The notes under the pieces are model-generated. The model was not told the DNA's origin. It made no database searches and saw only the letters and a program-made list of their open reading frames with translations. A stretch of 64,000 bases of DNA from Taishania sp037189645 (GTDB lineage Bacteria; Bacteroidota; Bacteroidia; Flavobacteriales_D; Crocinitomicaceae): contig JBBCIY010000001.1 in the NCBI GenBank assembly GCA_037189645.1, positions 186,001 to 250,000 on the forward strand, written 5' to 3'. Both the position numbers and the translations under genes were made by a program. How positions within the stretch are numbered: the stretch's first letter is position 1; each line of letters begins with the position of its first letter. Below are positions 54,829-63,353 of this stretch, one piece after another.

Positions 54829-55719
54829 CTAAGTATGCAGCAGTCCTCCGGTGTGGATAAATACAATTGCAGTGTTGTTGTAAGACTCGTTTTGTATCTC
54901 CTGCATCAAGCCGTAAAAAGCTTTGGACGTATATACTTTGTCAAGAGGAAGTTGTAATTTTTTACCGCAATTTTCAATAAAATCAGCCAGTTCTTTTGTT
55001 TGTTTTGCATATCCTCCGAAATGATATTCATCATGAACAACAACTTGCTCAAGTAATTCTTTTACCAACCCATCCTCAAATCCTGATTTTTTGAATAATA
55101 AGCTCATTTCATTTATAGCATCAAAATTCTTTATAGCAGGGACGACATGTAACATTTGTTTGGTAATACCTATCAGTAAACCACAACTTGTTGTCCCTGT
55201 TCCTTGCGCTACGAAAATATGATCGCACTCAGGCAGCTCTTTTACCAGCTCCTGGCAGCCGATCATCCCGTAATAATTTGCTCCGCCTTCCGGAATAATG
55301 TAGGATCCGGGGAATTGCAGGATCAGCTCTTCGTGGTATTCCTTCATGGTTCTCAGGGCATATTCTTCACGGGTAACAAAGTGAAGGTGCATTCCCAGCT
55401 CACGGCATCTTTTGAGCAGGTTGTTGGATCCGGCGTTCAGCTCGTCACCCCGTACTATTCCGGTGCAAGGAATATTCAGCAGGTTGCAGGCGCTGGCCGT
55501 AGCCAGTAAATGATTGGAAAACGCACCTCCGAACGTGAGGATCCGTTCCTGCTTTGATTGCCGGAAATGCTCGATAATGTACTTCAGTTTCCGCCATTTA
55601 TTACCGGAAACCTCCGGGTGAATCAGGTCATCACGTTTTACCAGGAGCCGGATACCTCTTGCGGCCAGGTTGGCATCATTGATCTCTTGTAGTATTGATT
55701 TTCCTGTATCAAATGTCAT
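54829..55719 (-). CDS. ACC deaminase / D-cysteine desulfhydrase family PLP enzyme
   Basis: 296 residues, fold type II PLP enzyme. The PLP lysine is in PEVSGNKWRKLKYI, the SxN motif in TFGGAFSNHLLATA, the phosphate-binding Gly/Thr loop in VAQGTGTTSCGLLIG, and IPEGGANYYGMIG is a further family block. Members deaminate 1-aminocyclopropane-1-carboxylate or split D-cysteine to pyruvate, ammonia and sulfide; the choice depends on few residues that I cannot assign, and in Bacteroidota desulfhydrase is more usual. It is divergent from the DUF5522 gene. Confidence 0.88.
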   Translation of the reverse strand: MTFDTGKSILQEINDANLAARGIRLLVKRDDLIHPEVSGNKWRKLKYIIEHFRQSKQERILTFGGAFSNHLLATASACNLLNIPCTGIVRGDELNAGSNNLLKRCRELGMHLHFVTREEYALRTMKEYHEELILQFPGSYIIPEGGANYYGMIGCQELVKELPECDHIFVAQGTGTTSCGLLIGITKQMLHVVPAIKNFDAINEMSLLFKKSGFEDGLVKELLEQVVVHDEYHFGGYAKQTKELADFIENCGKKLQLPLDKVYTSKAFYGLMQEIQNESYNNTAIVFIHTGGLLHT

Positions 55720-55739
55720 ATTCCGATCGTTTTATTCGT

Positions 55740-55747
55740 TAATTTTG
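55740..55747 (+). promoter_or_regulatory. Promoter -7 element for the DUF5522 gene, leaderless position
   Basis: TAATTTTG is an exact TAnnTTTG match separated by only CACT from the ATG at 55752. Confidence 0.6.
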
Positions 55748-55751
55748 CACT

Positions 55752-55949
55752 ATGCAAGATGATATGTCCGGTTTTTCTAAAAAAAAGCGATGGGAGGAAG
55801 ATGAATATTACTATACTCCTGAAGGTTATATCGTGTTCACAGAAAAATTTCACCTGAAGAGAGGGTATTGCTGTAAAAGTGGTTGCCGCCACTGTCCGTA
55901 TGGATATGATAAAAATACCGGTACATTTAAAGAGGAAAAGAAAAGCTGA
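55752..55949 (+). CDS. DUF5522 small Cys-rich protein
   Basis: 65 residues, cytosolic. The centre YYYTPEGYIVFTEKFHLKRG and the Cys cluster YCCKSGCRHCPYGY define DUF5522, a widespread small protein of Bacteroidota and others with no assigned function. Four Cys in CC-x-x-x-C-x-x-C spacing could bind zinc or an iron-sulfur centre; this is inference. The promoter is so close to the ATG (4 nt) that a leaderless mRNA is expected, and the start at 55752 is thereby well supported; an ATG at 55764 is an alternative. Confidence 0.88.
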   Translation: MQDDMSGFSKKKRWEEDEYYYTPEGYIVFTEKFHLKRGYCCKSGCRHCPYGYDKNTGTFKEEKKS

Positions 55950-56013
55950 CCACATACTTTAATTCAATTGATAATGTACAACGTTGCAAGGTGTAATTAT
56001 CACGTTTCCATAA

Positions 56014-56562
56014 CTAATCTTCCGCTTTGATACCATTTTCAGGATATTTCCCGGAGTACTTGCTCAGTATTTTTTTCAGGTGTTTTATATCCGCATCAAC
56101 ATCTCCTGTCGGTTCAAATAAACTGTCCCATCCTCCTGTCTTGTTTTTATAATCAATATAAGCGGTATAGATCGGCACGCTCGCTTCCTGAGCAATGTAG
56201 TAAAACCCTTTTTTCCAGTGAGGATTATACTTTCTTGTTCCTTCCGGAGTAAATACCAGGAACATGTTGTCATTTTTATCAAAATGCTCGATCGCCATTT
56301 TGGTCATATTGTTCTTCTTTTTCCGGTCAACGGGGATTCCTCCCATTTTTCTTAAGAGCCAGCCGAACGGAGGAATGAACAATTCTTTCTTGATTAAAAA
56401 CTTGGTATTAACACCATAGTAAGAAAAGGTGATCCGCCCGATTATAAAATCCCAGTTGGAGGTATGAGGTCCCATGCAGACAACACATTTTTTTACCTGA
56501 GGAGGTTGTTTATCGATCTTCCATCCCAAAAGACGAAGTATGAAAATTCCAATAGTTCCCAT
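56014..56562 (-). CDS. Lysophospholipid acyltransferase family protein
   Basis: 182 residues. The HxxxxD acyl-transfer motif appears as GPHTSNWDFIIGR, the second block is FIPPFGWLLRKMGGIPVDR and the third VFTPEGTRKYNPHWKKGFYYIA. These are the PlsC motifs I-III. It transfers an acyl chain to a lysophospholipid or to another glycerol/ornithine lipid; a short protein like this one is common in Bacteroidota and may act on amino lipids. One N-terminal membrane-associated helix. Exact substrate unknown. Confidence 0.88.
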   Translation of the reverse strand: MGTIGIFILRLLGWKIDKQPPQVKKCVVCMGPHTSNWDFIIGRITFSYYGVNTKFLIKKELFIPPFGWLLRKMGGIPVDRKKKNNMTKMAIEHFDKNDNMFLVFTPEGTRKYNPHWKKGFYYIAQEASVPIYTAYIDYKNKTGGWDSLFEPTGDVDADIKHLKKILSKYSGKYPENGIKAED

Positions 56563-56902
56563 ATTTCAAATGTACTATTTTTTTGAATTTCGGGAGGTAC
56601 AGGTTTTAAAAGTAAGTAAGGTTGAAGCAAGAGATACGAGGTAAGAAATATGGAGTAGGAGGTAAGCGATTGGTTGTTAGAGGTGTGCTCAGTGCAATAG
56701 AATTATAAAAATAGTTGGTATGCATGCTCATTTTCCTGTTTGTTATTTCTCACTGATGCGCAATTTTAGTCACCATTGATCAATTTATACCTCTTACCTT
56801 GTACTTCATTCCCCCAGGCTGGTTGGTTAATAATATTTGAAAACTTCTTTCACCTGGCGCTGTTTTATTTTGTAATTTCGAAGACTCAAACAGCATTTTA
56901 AC
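56563..56902. other. 340-bp intergenic region with degenerate repeats
   Basis: The left part (56631-56665) holds consecutive units GATACGAGGTAAGA and GGAGTAGGAGGTAAG; the right part (56786-56811) holds their inverse, TACCTCTTACCTTGTACTTC. The rest is AT-rich with no gene I can support. An imperfect -7 element (TAATTTCG, 56873) precedes thyA. Confidence 0.5.
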
Positions 56903-57697
56903 ATGAAGCAATACCATGATTTACTCCGGCATATTCTTGACAACGGAGTGAAAAAAGAAGACAGGACAGGTACGGGGACAATTTCCGTTTTCGGCTACCA
57001 GATGCGGTTCGATCTTTCCGAAGGCTTCCCGGTGGTAACGACAAAAAAACTGCATCTCCGGTCCATTATATACGAATTACTGTGGTTTTTGCAGGGGGAT
57101 ACCAATATCAGGTACCTGAAAGAAAATGGCGTGAGCATCTGGGACGAATGGGCAGATGAGAACGGAGATCTGGGACCTGTATACGGGCACCAATGGAGAA
57201 GCTGGCCAGGAAAGGACGGACAGGCTATCGACCAGATCTCAAAGCTGATCGACCAGATCAGGAAAAATCCGGATTCCAGGCGTCTGATTGTTTCTGCATG
57301 GAATGTTGCTGATGTGGACAACATGGCTTTACCGCCTTGCCACTCCCTGTTCCAGTTCTATGTTGCGGAAGGAAAACTCAGCTGCCAGTTATACCAAAGA
57401 AGCGCGGATACTTTCCTGGGAGTTCCGTTCAACATTGCATCCTATGCCTTGCTGACCATGATGGTGGCGCAGGTGTGCGATTTGCAGCCTGGAGAGTTTG
57501 TTCATACATTCGGAGACACTCATTTGTACCTGAATCATATTGAACAGGCTCAATTGCAGTTGTCACGTGATATCCGGCCATTGCCGACCATGAAGATAAA
57601 TCCTGATGTGAAGGATCTTTTCTCATTCAAGTACGAAGATTTTGAATTAATAAATTATGACCCGCATCCACATATTAAAGCTGCAGTGGCTGTTTAA
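56903..57697 (+). CDS. thyA: Thymidylate synthase ThyA
   Basis: 264 residues, equal in length to E. coli ThyA. It methylates dUMP using methylene-tetrahydrofolate and yields dihydrofolate. The catalytic Cys is at 146 (ALPPCHSLFQFYV); RTGTGTISVFGYQMRFDL, DEWADENGDLGPVYGHQWR and QRSADTFLGVPFNIASYAL are the other signatures. Its last 41 bp overlap, in another frame, with the start of the CapA-like gene, and folA follows that gene, so the dihydrofolate produced is recycled by an enzyme in the same operon. Confidence 0.97.
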   Translation: MKQYHDLLRHILDNGVKKEDRTGTGTISVFGYQMRFDLSEGFPVVTTKKLHLRSIIYELLWFLQGDTNIRYLKENGVSIWDEWADENGDLGPVYGHQWRSWPGKDGQAIDQISKLIDQIRKNPDSRRLIVSAWNVADVDNMALPPCHSLFQFYVAEGKLSCQLYQRSADTFLGVPFNIASYALLTMMVAQVCDLQPGEFVHTFGDTHLYLNHIEQAQLQLSRDIRPLPTMKINPDVKDLFSFKYEDFELINYDPHPHIKAAVAV

Positions 57698-59036
57698 CCT
57701 GCTGCTTTTTCTTCCTTTTTTCACCATTGCCCAAAACGGGCAGAAAGAAGTGTCCCTTTTATTTGTAGGTGATGTCATGCAGCATGGCCCCCAGATCAAA
57801 GGAGCATACAATGCAAAGACCGACCGCTATGAATACGAGCATACATGGCAGTTCATACAGCCAGTCATCCAGGAAGCCGATATTGCCATTGCCAACCTGG
57901 AAGTAACACACGCCGGGAAGCCATATACCGGTTATCCCCAGTTTTCAGCTCCGGATGATTTGTCCGCCGCGCTGAAAAACGTAGGTTTTGATGTCATTCT
58001 GACAGCTAATAACCACTCTTGTGACGGAGGAGCGAAAGGAGTGAAAAGAACGCTGGATGTGCTGGATAGCCTGAAATTACCTCATACGGGTACCTTCCGG
58101 AGCAAAGAGGAACGGGAAAAAACATACCCGCTGATCGTGGAAAAGAATGCGATAAAAATTGCGGTACTGAATTATACCTACGGTACAAACGGGCTTTTCG
58201 TAAAAGAGCCGCTGATCATCAATTACATTGACAGTGCCGTTATGAAAAAAGATTTTGAAAAGGCACGACAACAAGCCGATTACATCATCTGCACTATGCA
58301 TTGGGGGGATGAGTATAAATCACTGCCGAATGCTTACCAGAAAAAATGGGAGCAATTCTGTTATGATCAGGGAGCTGATATGGTTGTAGGGAGTCATCCG
58401 CATGTAATTCAGCCTGTGGAGCGAAAAACGATCAACGGAGAAGAAAAGCTGACGGCTTATTCTCTGGGGAACTTCGTTTCCAATCAACGTGACCGGTATA
58501 AAAACGGCGGGATGATCCTGCGCAGTAAAATTGAACGAAAAGAGGACAAAGTCGTGCTGAAAGATGCCGATTATGTACTTGCGTACGTGCATACAGCGGT
58601 TGAAGGTCCGTTTAAACATTATTACGTGCTTCCTGATTACCAGTACGATCAGCTGGACAGTACGTTCTTTAATGCTGCTGACCGGGCTTCACGTGACCTC
58701 TTCTTTTCCGATAGCCGGCAGTTGATGGAGAAGCATGGCAAAAACATCAAAGAATACCGGTTGACCAAAGATGCAGCAATCGAACGGCTTACGAAAGGCT
58801 ACTATGCTGTAAAAGTTAAGGAAGCCGAGCTGAAATACCTGGAAGATGAGCTTCCTCATATGGCGATCATTTACAAAGTAAATGACCTGAGTGGCAAGCT
58901 GCATTACCTGATCGGGTATTCGGATTCGATCATTGCCGCTGAAGGAAACAAAGAAATCGTCAATGCCATTGTGTTGAACAAAACCGAAACCAGGATCGTT
59001 CATGTCAGCCGTTTCGGGATCAAAGAAGTAAAATGA
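57657..59036 (+). CDS. CapA/PGA_cap family metallophosphatase-like secreted protein
   Basis: 459 residues. Signal peptide MTRIHILKLQWLFNLLLFLP with IAQ cleavage, so it acts outside the cytoplasm. The PGA_cap fold is clear: VSLLFVGDVMQHG (metal Asp), ADIAIANLEVTHAG, NNHSCDGGAKGVKRTLD, SHPHVIQPVE (metal His) and YSLGNFVSNQ. Family members make or release poly-gamma-glutamate, but many are uncharacterised phosphoesterases. The extra C-terminal 170 residues are Lys/Glu-rich and unassigned. The gene overlaps thyA by 41 bp and folA by 4 bp, so its ATG lies inside thyA; no other start fits the signal peptide. Confidence 0.85.
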   Translation: MTRIHILKLQWLFNLLLFLPFFTIAQNGQKEVSLLFVGDVMQHGPQIKGAYNAKTDRYEYEHTWQFIQPVIQEADIAIANLEVTHAGKPYTGYPQFSAPDDLSAALKNVGFDVILTANNHSCDGGAKGVKRTLDVLDSLKLPHTGTFRSKEEREKTYPLIVEKNAIKIAVLNYTYGTNGLFVKEPLIINYIDSAVMKKDFEKARQQADYIICTMHWGDEYKSLPNAYQKKWEQFCYDQGADMVVGSHPHVIQPVERKTINGEEKLTAYSLGNFVSNQRDRYKNGGMILRSKIERKEDKVVLKDADYVLAYVHTAVEGPFKHYYVLPDYQYDQLDSTFFNAADRASRDLFFSDSRQLMEKHGKNIKEYRLTKDAAIERLTKGYYAVKVKEAELKYLEDELPHMAIIYKVNDLSGKLHYLIGYSDSIIAAEGNKEIVNAIVLNKTETRIVHVSRFGIKEVK

Positions 59037-59542
59037 AAGTCGCGTTGATTGTCGCTATGGACAGAGAAGGAGGAATCGGGAAAAACAATGACCTGATGTG
59101 GCATCTTCCTGCTGACATGCGTTTTTTTAAAGAAACGACGACGGGGCATATCGTTGTTCTGGGCAGAAAGAATTATGAATCCATTCCCGAACGGTTCCGG
59201 CCTTTACCCAACCGGGAAAATGCAGTCTTAACACGCAACAGGTCCTTTAAAGCTGAGGGATGCGTCGTATTTCATTCACTGGAAGACTGCCTGAGACATT
59301 ATAAGCATGAAACCGAACGGACCGTGTTTATCATCGGCGGAGGGGAAATCTACAAACAAGCGCTGGAGCTGAACGTTGTAGAAGAATTATATATGACACA
59401 TGTTGACAAAACATACGATGCCGATACGTTCTTCCCGCAACCGGACCTGTCCGGATGGCAAGCCGAAACGATCAAGGAACAGGAAGCTGATGAAAAGCAT
59501 GAAGCAGGTTTTAAAATCGTGAAATATACAAGGATCGTATAA
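59033..59542 (+). CDS. folA: Dihydrofolate reductase
   Basis: 169 residues. It reduces dihydrofolate to tetrahydrofolate with NADPH. Family blocks: VALIVAMDREGGIGKNNDLMWHLPADM (N-terminal loop with catalytic acid replaced by the usual Asp/Glu position in the following ADMRFFKETT), VLGRKNYESIP, VFIIGGGEIYKQAL. Its start overlaps the CapA-like stop in ATGA form, so it is translationally coupled to a gene that is itself overlapped with thyA. Its end converges with the DUF4159 gene, 53 nt away. Confidence 0.95.
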   Translation: MKVALIVAMDREGGIGKNNDLMWHLPADMRFFKETTTGHIVVLGRKNYESIPERFRPLPNRENAVLTRNRSFKAEGCVVFHSLEDCLRHYKHETERTVFIIGGGEIYKQALELNVVEELYMTHVDKTYDADTFFPQPDLSGWQAETIKEQEADEKHEAGFKIVKYTRIV

Positions 59543-59595
59543 GCTCAGGTTGAATTACTAAAAGTGAGTATATTTCTTGTTCAGCGTTGAAAGGA

Positions 59596-60243
59596 CTATT
59601 CCGTAAATGCATACATCACAATGTTGGCGCCCATTTGCAGGGCCTGCCGGCGTTTTTCCGGGGAATTGTTATGCACCGCCTGATCTTCCCATCCATCCCC
59701 AAGATCGGTTTCATACGTGTATAGCAAAACTACTTTTCCGTTTTCTATGATCGCGAACGCTTGGGCCCGTTTGTCATCGTGCTCGTGAATCTTAGGAAGG
59801 CCGTTGAATTTGTATTTCTGGTTAAAGATCGGGTGATTGTGGGGGAGCTCGACCAATTCATGATTGGGAAACAGCTTTTTTATCTCTGCACGGATGAACC
59901 GGTCCATGCCGTAGTTGTCATCAATGTGCAGGAAACCGCCGCCCGTCAGGTAGGTCCTTAGGTTTTCCGCTTCCTGTGAAGAGAAAACAACATTTCCGTG
60001 CCCTGTCATATGAATGAACGGGTATAAGAACAGATCAGGGCTCCCGACATCCACATAAGGAACATCCGGAGAAATCCGCATGTTCAGGTTTTCGTTACAG
60101 AACTTTACCAGGTTCGGGACAGAGGTTGGGTTGGCATAATAGTCACCTCCTCCGTTGTATTTCAAAACGGCGAACTGGTACGGATACTGTGAAAACAAAT
60201 TTCCGCATACAAACAACAGCATTCCAATTAATCCTATTCTCAT
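59596..60243 (-). CDS. DUF4159 secreted protein
   Basis: 215 residues with signal peptide (IGMLLFVCGNLFSQ). Conserved blocks are FAVLKYNGGGDYYANPTSVP, YPFIHMTGHGNVVFSSQEAE and GFLHIDDNYGMDRFIRAE, typical of DUF4159, which has a Rossmann-like glutamine-amidotransferase-related fold and no proven reaction. It is the last gene of a minus-strand operon with rsmE (10 nt gap), holA and pepT. In Bacteroidota, DUF4159 genes often lie beside rsmE. Confidence 0.88.
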   Translation of the reverse strand: MRIGLIGMLLFVCGNLFSQYPYQFAVLKYNGGGDYYANPTSVPNLVKFCNENLNMRISPDVPYVDVGSPDLFLYPFIHMTGHGNVVFSSQEAENLRTYLTGGGFLHIDDNYGMDRFIRAEIKKLFPNHELVELPHNHPIFNQKYKFNGLPKIHEHDDKRAQAFAIIENGKVVLLYTYETDLGDGWEDQAVHNNSPEKRRQALQMGANIVMYAFTE

Positions 60244-60253
60244 GTTCTGTCTT

Positions 60254-60946
60254 TTATCCGATACTCATCAACGCCTGCATACACGCATACAGGCCGGCGG
60301 TTTCAGTTCTCAAACGGTTTTCTCCCAAAGTTATTTCCCTGTAGCCGTTATTTTTGGCCAGTTGTGCCTCTTCAACAGAAAAATCACCTTCCGGTCCGAT
60401 CAGGACAGGAGCTGAACCATCGAAGATTTCCGGCAAGCTTTGCTTTTCACCGGCATAGCAATGAGCGATGTATCCGCCCGGGTTATTCACTACGAACGTT
60501 TCCACTTTTGTCAGATCGTTGATCTCAGGAAGAAACAACCGTTTTGACTGTTTCATCGCACTGATCGCTATGTTCTGGAACCGGTCCAGCTTGATAGCTT
60601 TCCGTTCTGAATTCTTCGCCAGTAAAAAAGTGATTTCGGTAATTCCCAGCTCGGTCGCTTTTTCCACAAACCATTCCATACGCTCATTCATTTTTGTCGG
60701 GGCAATGGCAATGTGAATGGAATAGGAGGGAGGATCCTGCTGTGTACGTGCTGTTAGTTCAACCGTGCATTTTTTCGGATCGGCACTGGCAATGACTGCT
60801 TCCGCAAATAATCCTTTTCCATTCAGCAACCCGATCACGTCACCTTCTTTCATGCGCAGTACCTTGCACACATGGCGTGATTCCGCTTCGCTCAGCTGGT
60901 AGGAAGTCATTTCCCCGGTAATGTATTGATCGTAGAATAAATGCAT
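60254..60946 (-). CDS. rsmE: 16S rRNA (uracil(1498)-N3)-methyltransferase RsmE
   Basis: 230 residues. It methylates U1498 of 16S rRNA. The N-terminal PUA-like domain (residues 1-70, with ESRHVCKVLRMKEGD) is followed by the SPOUT domain: AIAPTKMNERMEWFVEKATELG, LIGPEGDFSVEEAQLA and the trefoil knot ITLGENRLRTETAGLYA. Length is normal. The gene start is adjacent to the holA stop (1-bp contact), and DUF4159 follows 10 nt later. Confidence 0.95.
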   Translation of the reverse strand: MHLFYDQYITGEMTSYQLSEAESRHVCKVLRMKEGDVIGLLNGKGLFAEAVIASADPKKCTVELTARTQQDPPSYSIHIAIAPTKMNERMEWFVEKATELGITEITFLLAKNSERKAIKLDRFQNIAISAMKQSKRLFLPEINDLTKVETFVVNNPGGYIAHCYAGEKQSLPEIFDGSAPVLIGPEGDFSVEEAQLAKNNGYREITLGENRLRTETAGLYACMQALMSIG

Positions 60947-61944
60947 CAGTTCATTAATCGGTAAATCATTTCTTTCATCAGTTCGCCGTCGGTAGACGAT
61001 GCGTTCTCTATTCCTTTGGATTTCAGGTCGTATTCCTGCAAAATAGCGATGTTCTCCGCCAGCTTTTTGGGATTGTAAATCTTTGCCGCTGCAAGATGCT
61101 GGGCAACAAAATAAGGAGCGACTCCCAGGCTGGAAGCCAGGGCGGCAGGAGATTTATCTTTGGAAAAATGCAGCCGCATCAGTTTCAGGTGAAAACCGAA
61201 CAGGTGAGAGACAACCGGTATGATCGAACCCAATTTCGGGTTTTTGTCAAAGAAGTGAACGATCTTGCTTGCTTTCAGGTAATCCCGCTCCGCGAATGCG
61301 TTCGTCAGCTCAAAGAAGTTATAATCTTTTGAGATTCCGATGTTCTCTTCGATATGCACCTCGTTGATCACCGTTCCTTTTTCGATCAGGATGGATAATT
61401 TTTCCAGCTCATTGACAATACGGCTCAGGTCGGTTCCCAGGAATTCTCCCAGCAGCATTGCAGCTTTCGGGGAAATCTGGTATCCCATGCTTTTAGCATA
61501 GCCGGAGATCCAGTCGACAATTTTGTAATCCCTGATCTTTTCAGAAAGAAACACCAATCCGTTGGAACCCGCCAGCTTGATGAGCTTTTTCCTGGTATCA
61601 AACTTTTTATACTTATAGCACACAACAAAAATGGTCGTGTCGATCGGGTTGGCAAAATAGGACTCCAGTGATTCGATGTCCTTGAACTCCTGTGCTTCTT
61701 TTATGATCACCAGCCTTCTTTCTCCCATCATCGGGTAGGATTTCGCATCTGCGATCAGCGCAGGCGCGTCGCACTCTTTCCCATACAGGATGCTTTGATT
61801 GAAGTCACGTTCGCTGTCATCCATTGCGTGCTCAACAATGGCATCGGTTATTTCATCAATGAAAAACGGCTCCTCTCCGTGAAGAAAGTAGATCTTCTCG
61901 AATTGTTTCTGCTGTATGTTTTTAACGATGAGTTTGTAATCCAT
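60946..61944 (-). CDS. holA: DNA polymerase III subunit delta
   Basis: 332 residues. Delta is the wrench of the clamp loader that opens the sliding clamp. Seen: YFLHGEEPFFIDEITDAI (degenerate Walker region at the N-terminus), YPMMGERRLVIIKEAQEF, the helical lid ISPKAAMLLGEFLGTDLSRIVNELEKL, and the C-terminal ring helices (VAPYFVAQHLAAAKIYNPKKLAE). It shows the usual weak conservation of HolA. It begins 1 nt after the pepT stop and abuts rsmE. Confidence 0.93.
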   Translation of the reverse strand: MDYKLIVKNIQQKQFEKIYFLHGEEPFFIDEITDAIVEHAMDDSERDFNQSILYGKECDAPALIADAKSYPMMGERRLVIIKEAQEFKDIESLESYFANPIDTTIFVVCYKYKKFDTRKKLIKLAGSNGLVFLSEKIRDYKIVDWISGYAKSMGYQISPKAAMLLGEFLGTDLSRIVNELEKLSILIEKGTVINEVHIEENIGISKDYNFFELTNAFAERDYLKASKIVHFFDKNPKLGSIIPVVSHLFGFHLKLMRLHFSKDKSPAALASSLGVAPYFVAQHLAAAKIYNPKKLAENIAILQEYDLKSKGIENASSTDGELMKEMIYRLMN

Positions 61945-61945
61945 C

Positions 61946-63193
61946 TCAATCTTCGTGTCCTTCCCAGATCTGAATCAGTTCTACCATGGTTCGCACTGCC
62001 TTTTCCATATCCTGGACACTGACATATTCCTGCTTGGAATGGATTCCCATTTCTCCCGTGAATAAATTCGGGCAAGGCACTCCCATAAAAGACAGCCTTG
62101 ATCCGTCCGTACCCCCGCGGATAATTGTAGGGCGTGGCTCGATTCCGGCACGTTTCATCGCTTCAATTGCGTAATCGGTAACAAACGGAACACTTTGCAG
62201 CACCTCTTTCATATTGCGGTATTGCTCTTTTACTTCAAATATCATTTTCGCTTCCCGGTGCGGCTCAACGATCATCTGAGCCAGGGATTTCAGCTCATCT
62301 TCAAACTTTGAGAGCTTCTCTGTCAAGTGATCGCGGATGATGAAGCTCACACTCGCTTCCTCCATGATCCCGTTGATCGCTACCGGATGTACGAATCCTT
62401 CCCGTCCTTCTGTTGTTTCCGGTGACCACCTGTCTTTGGGCAATGCCGCAACAAAATCAGCGACCAGCTTCAGGGCATTCACCATCTTACCTTTTGCATA
62501 TCCCGGGTGAGCGCTTACGCCTTTGAAGGTCACTTTTACAGCGTCTGCGGAAAATGTTTCGTCTTCAATGGAACCGAGAACACCGCCATCCAGTGTGTAC
62601 CCGTAGTCTGCGTTCAGTTTCTTGATGTCCAGGTGATCAACACCACGTCCTACCTCTTCGTCAGGAGTGAACAGAATGCGGACGTCACCGTGCTTAATTT
62701 CAGGATGCGTTACAAGGTAGTTGGCAAAATCCATGATGATGGCTATACCGGCCTTGTCATCAGCACCGAGCAAGGTTGTCCCGCTTGCCGTAATGATGTC
62801 ATCCCCGATCTTTTCTTTCAGGTAGGGGTGACGTTCTATTGTTATAACCTGTGACGGGTCGTCCGGTAAAATGATGGGTGCACCATCGTATTTTCTATGT
62901 ACAATCGGTTTCACGTTCGTGCCAGTAACATCTGGTGCAGTATCCATGTGGGAGCAAAAGCAGATGACAGGGACATTTCTGTCTGTATTTGACGGAATTG
63001 TTGCAAATACATATCCCCACTCATCCATTTCGGCATCTTTCAGCCCTAAATTTAATAATTCCTGTACTAAAACTTTCGCCAGATCTTTCTGCTTCATGGT
63101 TGAAGGAAAAGTTGTTGAATTCGGATCTGCTGTTGTGTCTATTTTCGCATAGCGAATAAAATTCTCTTCTACTAGATGTTTATAATTACTCAT
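61946..63193 (-). CDS. pepT: Peptidase T (M20B tripeptidase)
   Basis: 415 residues from the ATG at 63193 (MSNYKHLVEENFIRYAKIDT), the usual PepT start; a longer frame to 63268 would pass through the promoter at 63212. It removes the N-terminal residue from tripeptides in the cytosol. Zinc sites: FCSHMDTAPD, LLGADDKAGIAI, RILFTPDEEVGRGVDH, and GGTDGSRLSFMGVPCPNLFTG for the last His-like site region. Regulatory dimerisation insert lies at about 215-330. It heads the minus-strand operon pepT-holA-rsmE-DUF4159. Confidence 0.95.
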   Translation of the reverse strand: MSNYKHLVEENFIRYAKIDTTADPNSTTFPSTMKQKDLAKVLVQELLNLGLKDAEMDEWGYVFATIPSNTDRNVPVICFCSHMDTAPDVTGTNVKPIVHRKYDGAPIILPDDPSQVITIERHPYLKEKIGDDIITASGTTLLGADDKAGIAIIMDFANYLVTHPEIKHGDVRILFTPDEEVGRGVDHLDIKKLNADYGYTLDGGVLGSIEDETFSADAVKVTFKGVSAHPGYAKGKMVNALKLVADFVAALPKDRWSPETTEGREGFVHPVAINGIMEEASVSFIIRDHLTEKLSKFEDELKSLAQMIVEPHREAKMIFEVKEQYRNMKEVLQSVPFVTDYAIEAMKRAGIEPRPTIIRGGTDGSRLSFMGVPCPNLFTGEMGIHSKQEYVSVQDMEKAVRTMVELIQIWEGHED

Positions 63194-63211
63194 CGTGATT
63201 TGATTTGTGCT

Positions 63212-63219
63212 CAAAGTTA
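63212..63219 (-). promoter_or_regulatory. Promoter -7 element for the pepT operon
   Basis: Minus strand reads TAACTTTG, an exact TAnnTTTG match, 18 nt before the ATG at 63193; it supports that start. Confidence 0.55.
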
Positions 63220-63286
63220 ATGATTCTTTATGCTGTAAAAACAGGAAGAAATGAATAGATATTAACAAGAAATCAAGAATTCGGCA

Positions 63287-63294
63287 TAATTTTG
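63287..63294 (+). promoter_or_regulatory. Promoter -7 element for the gene at 63354
   Basis: TAATTTTG is an exact TAnnTTTG match, 59 nt before the ATG at 63354. No clear -33 TTG is seen. Confidence 0.45.
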
Positions 63295-63353
63295 GATTTT
63301 ATTCTTACAATTGCATTCAAAAGTCAGCCAGCTCGCTTAAAAAGTATGGGAAA

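Noticed and set aside
63194..63268. Extended N-terminus for PepT
   Set aside because: It would pass through the -7 element at 63212, and MSNYKHLVEENF at 63193 is the normal start.
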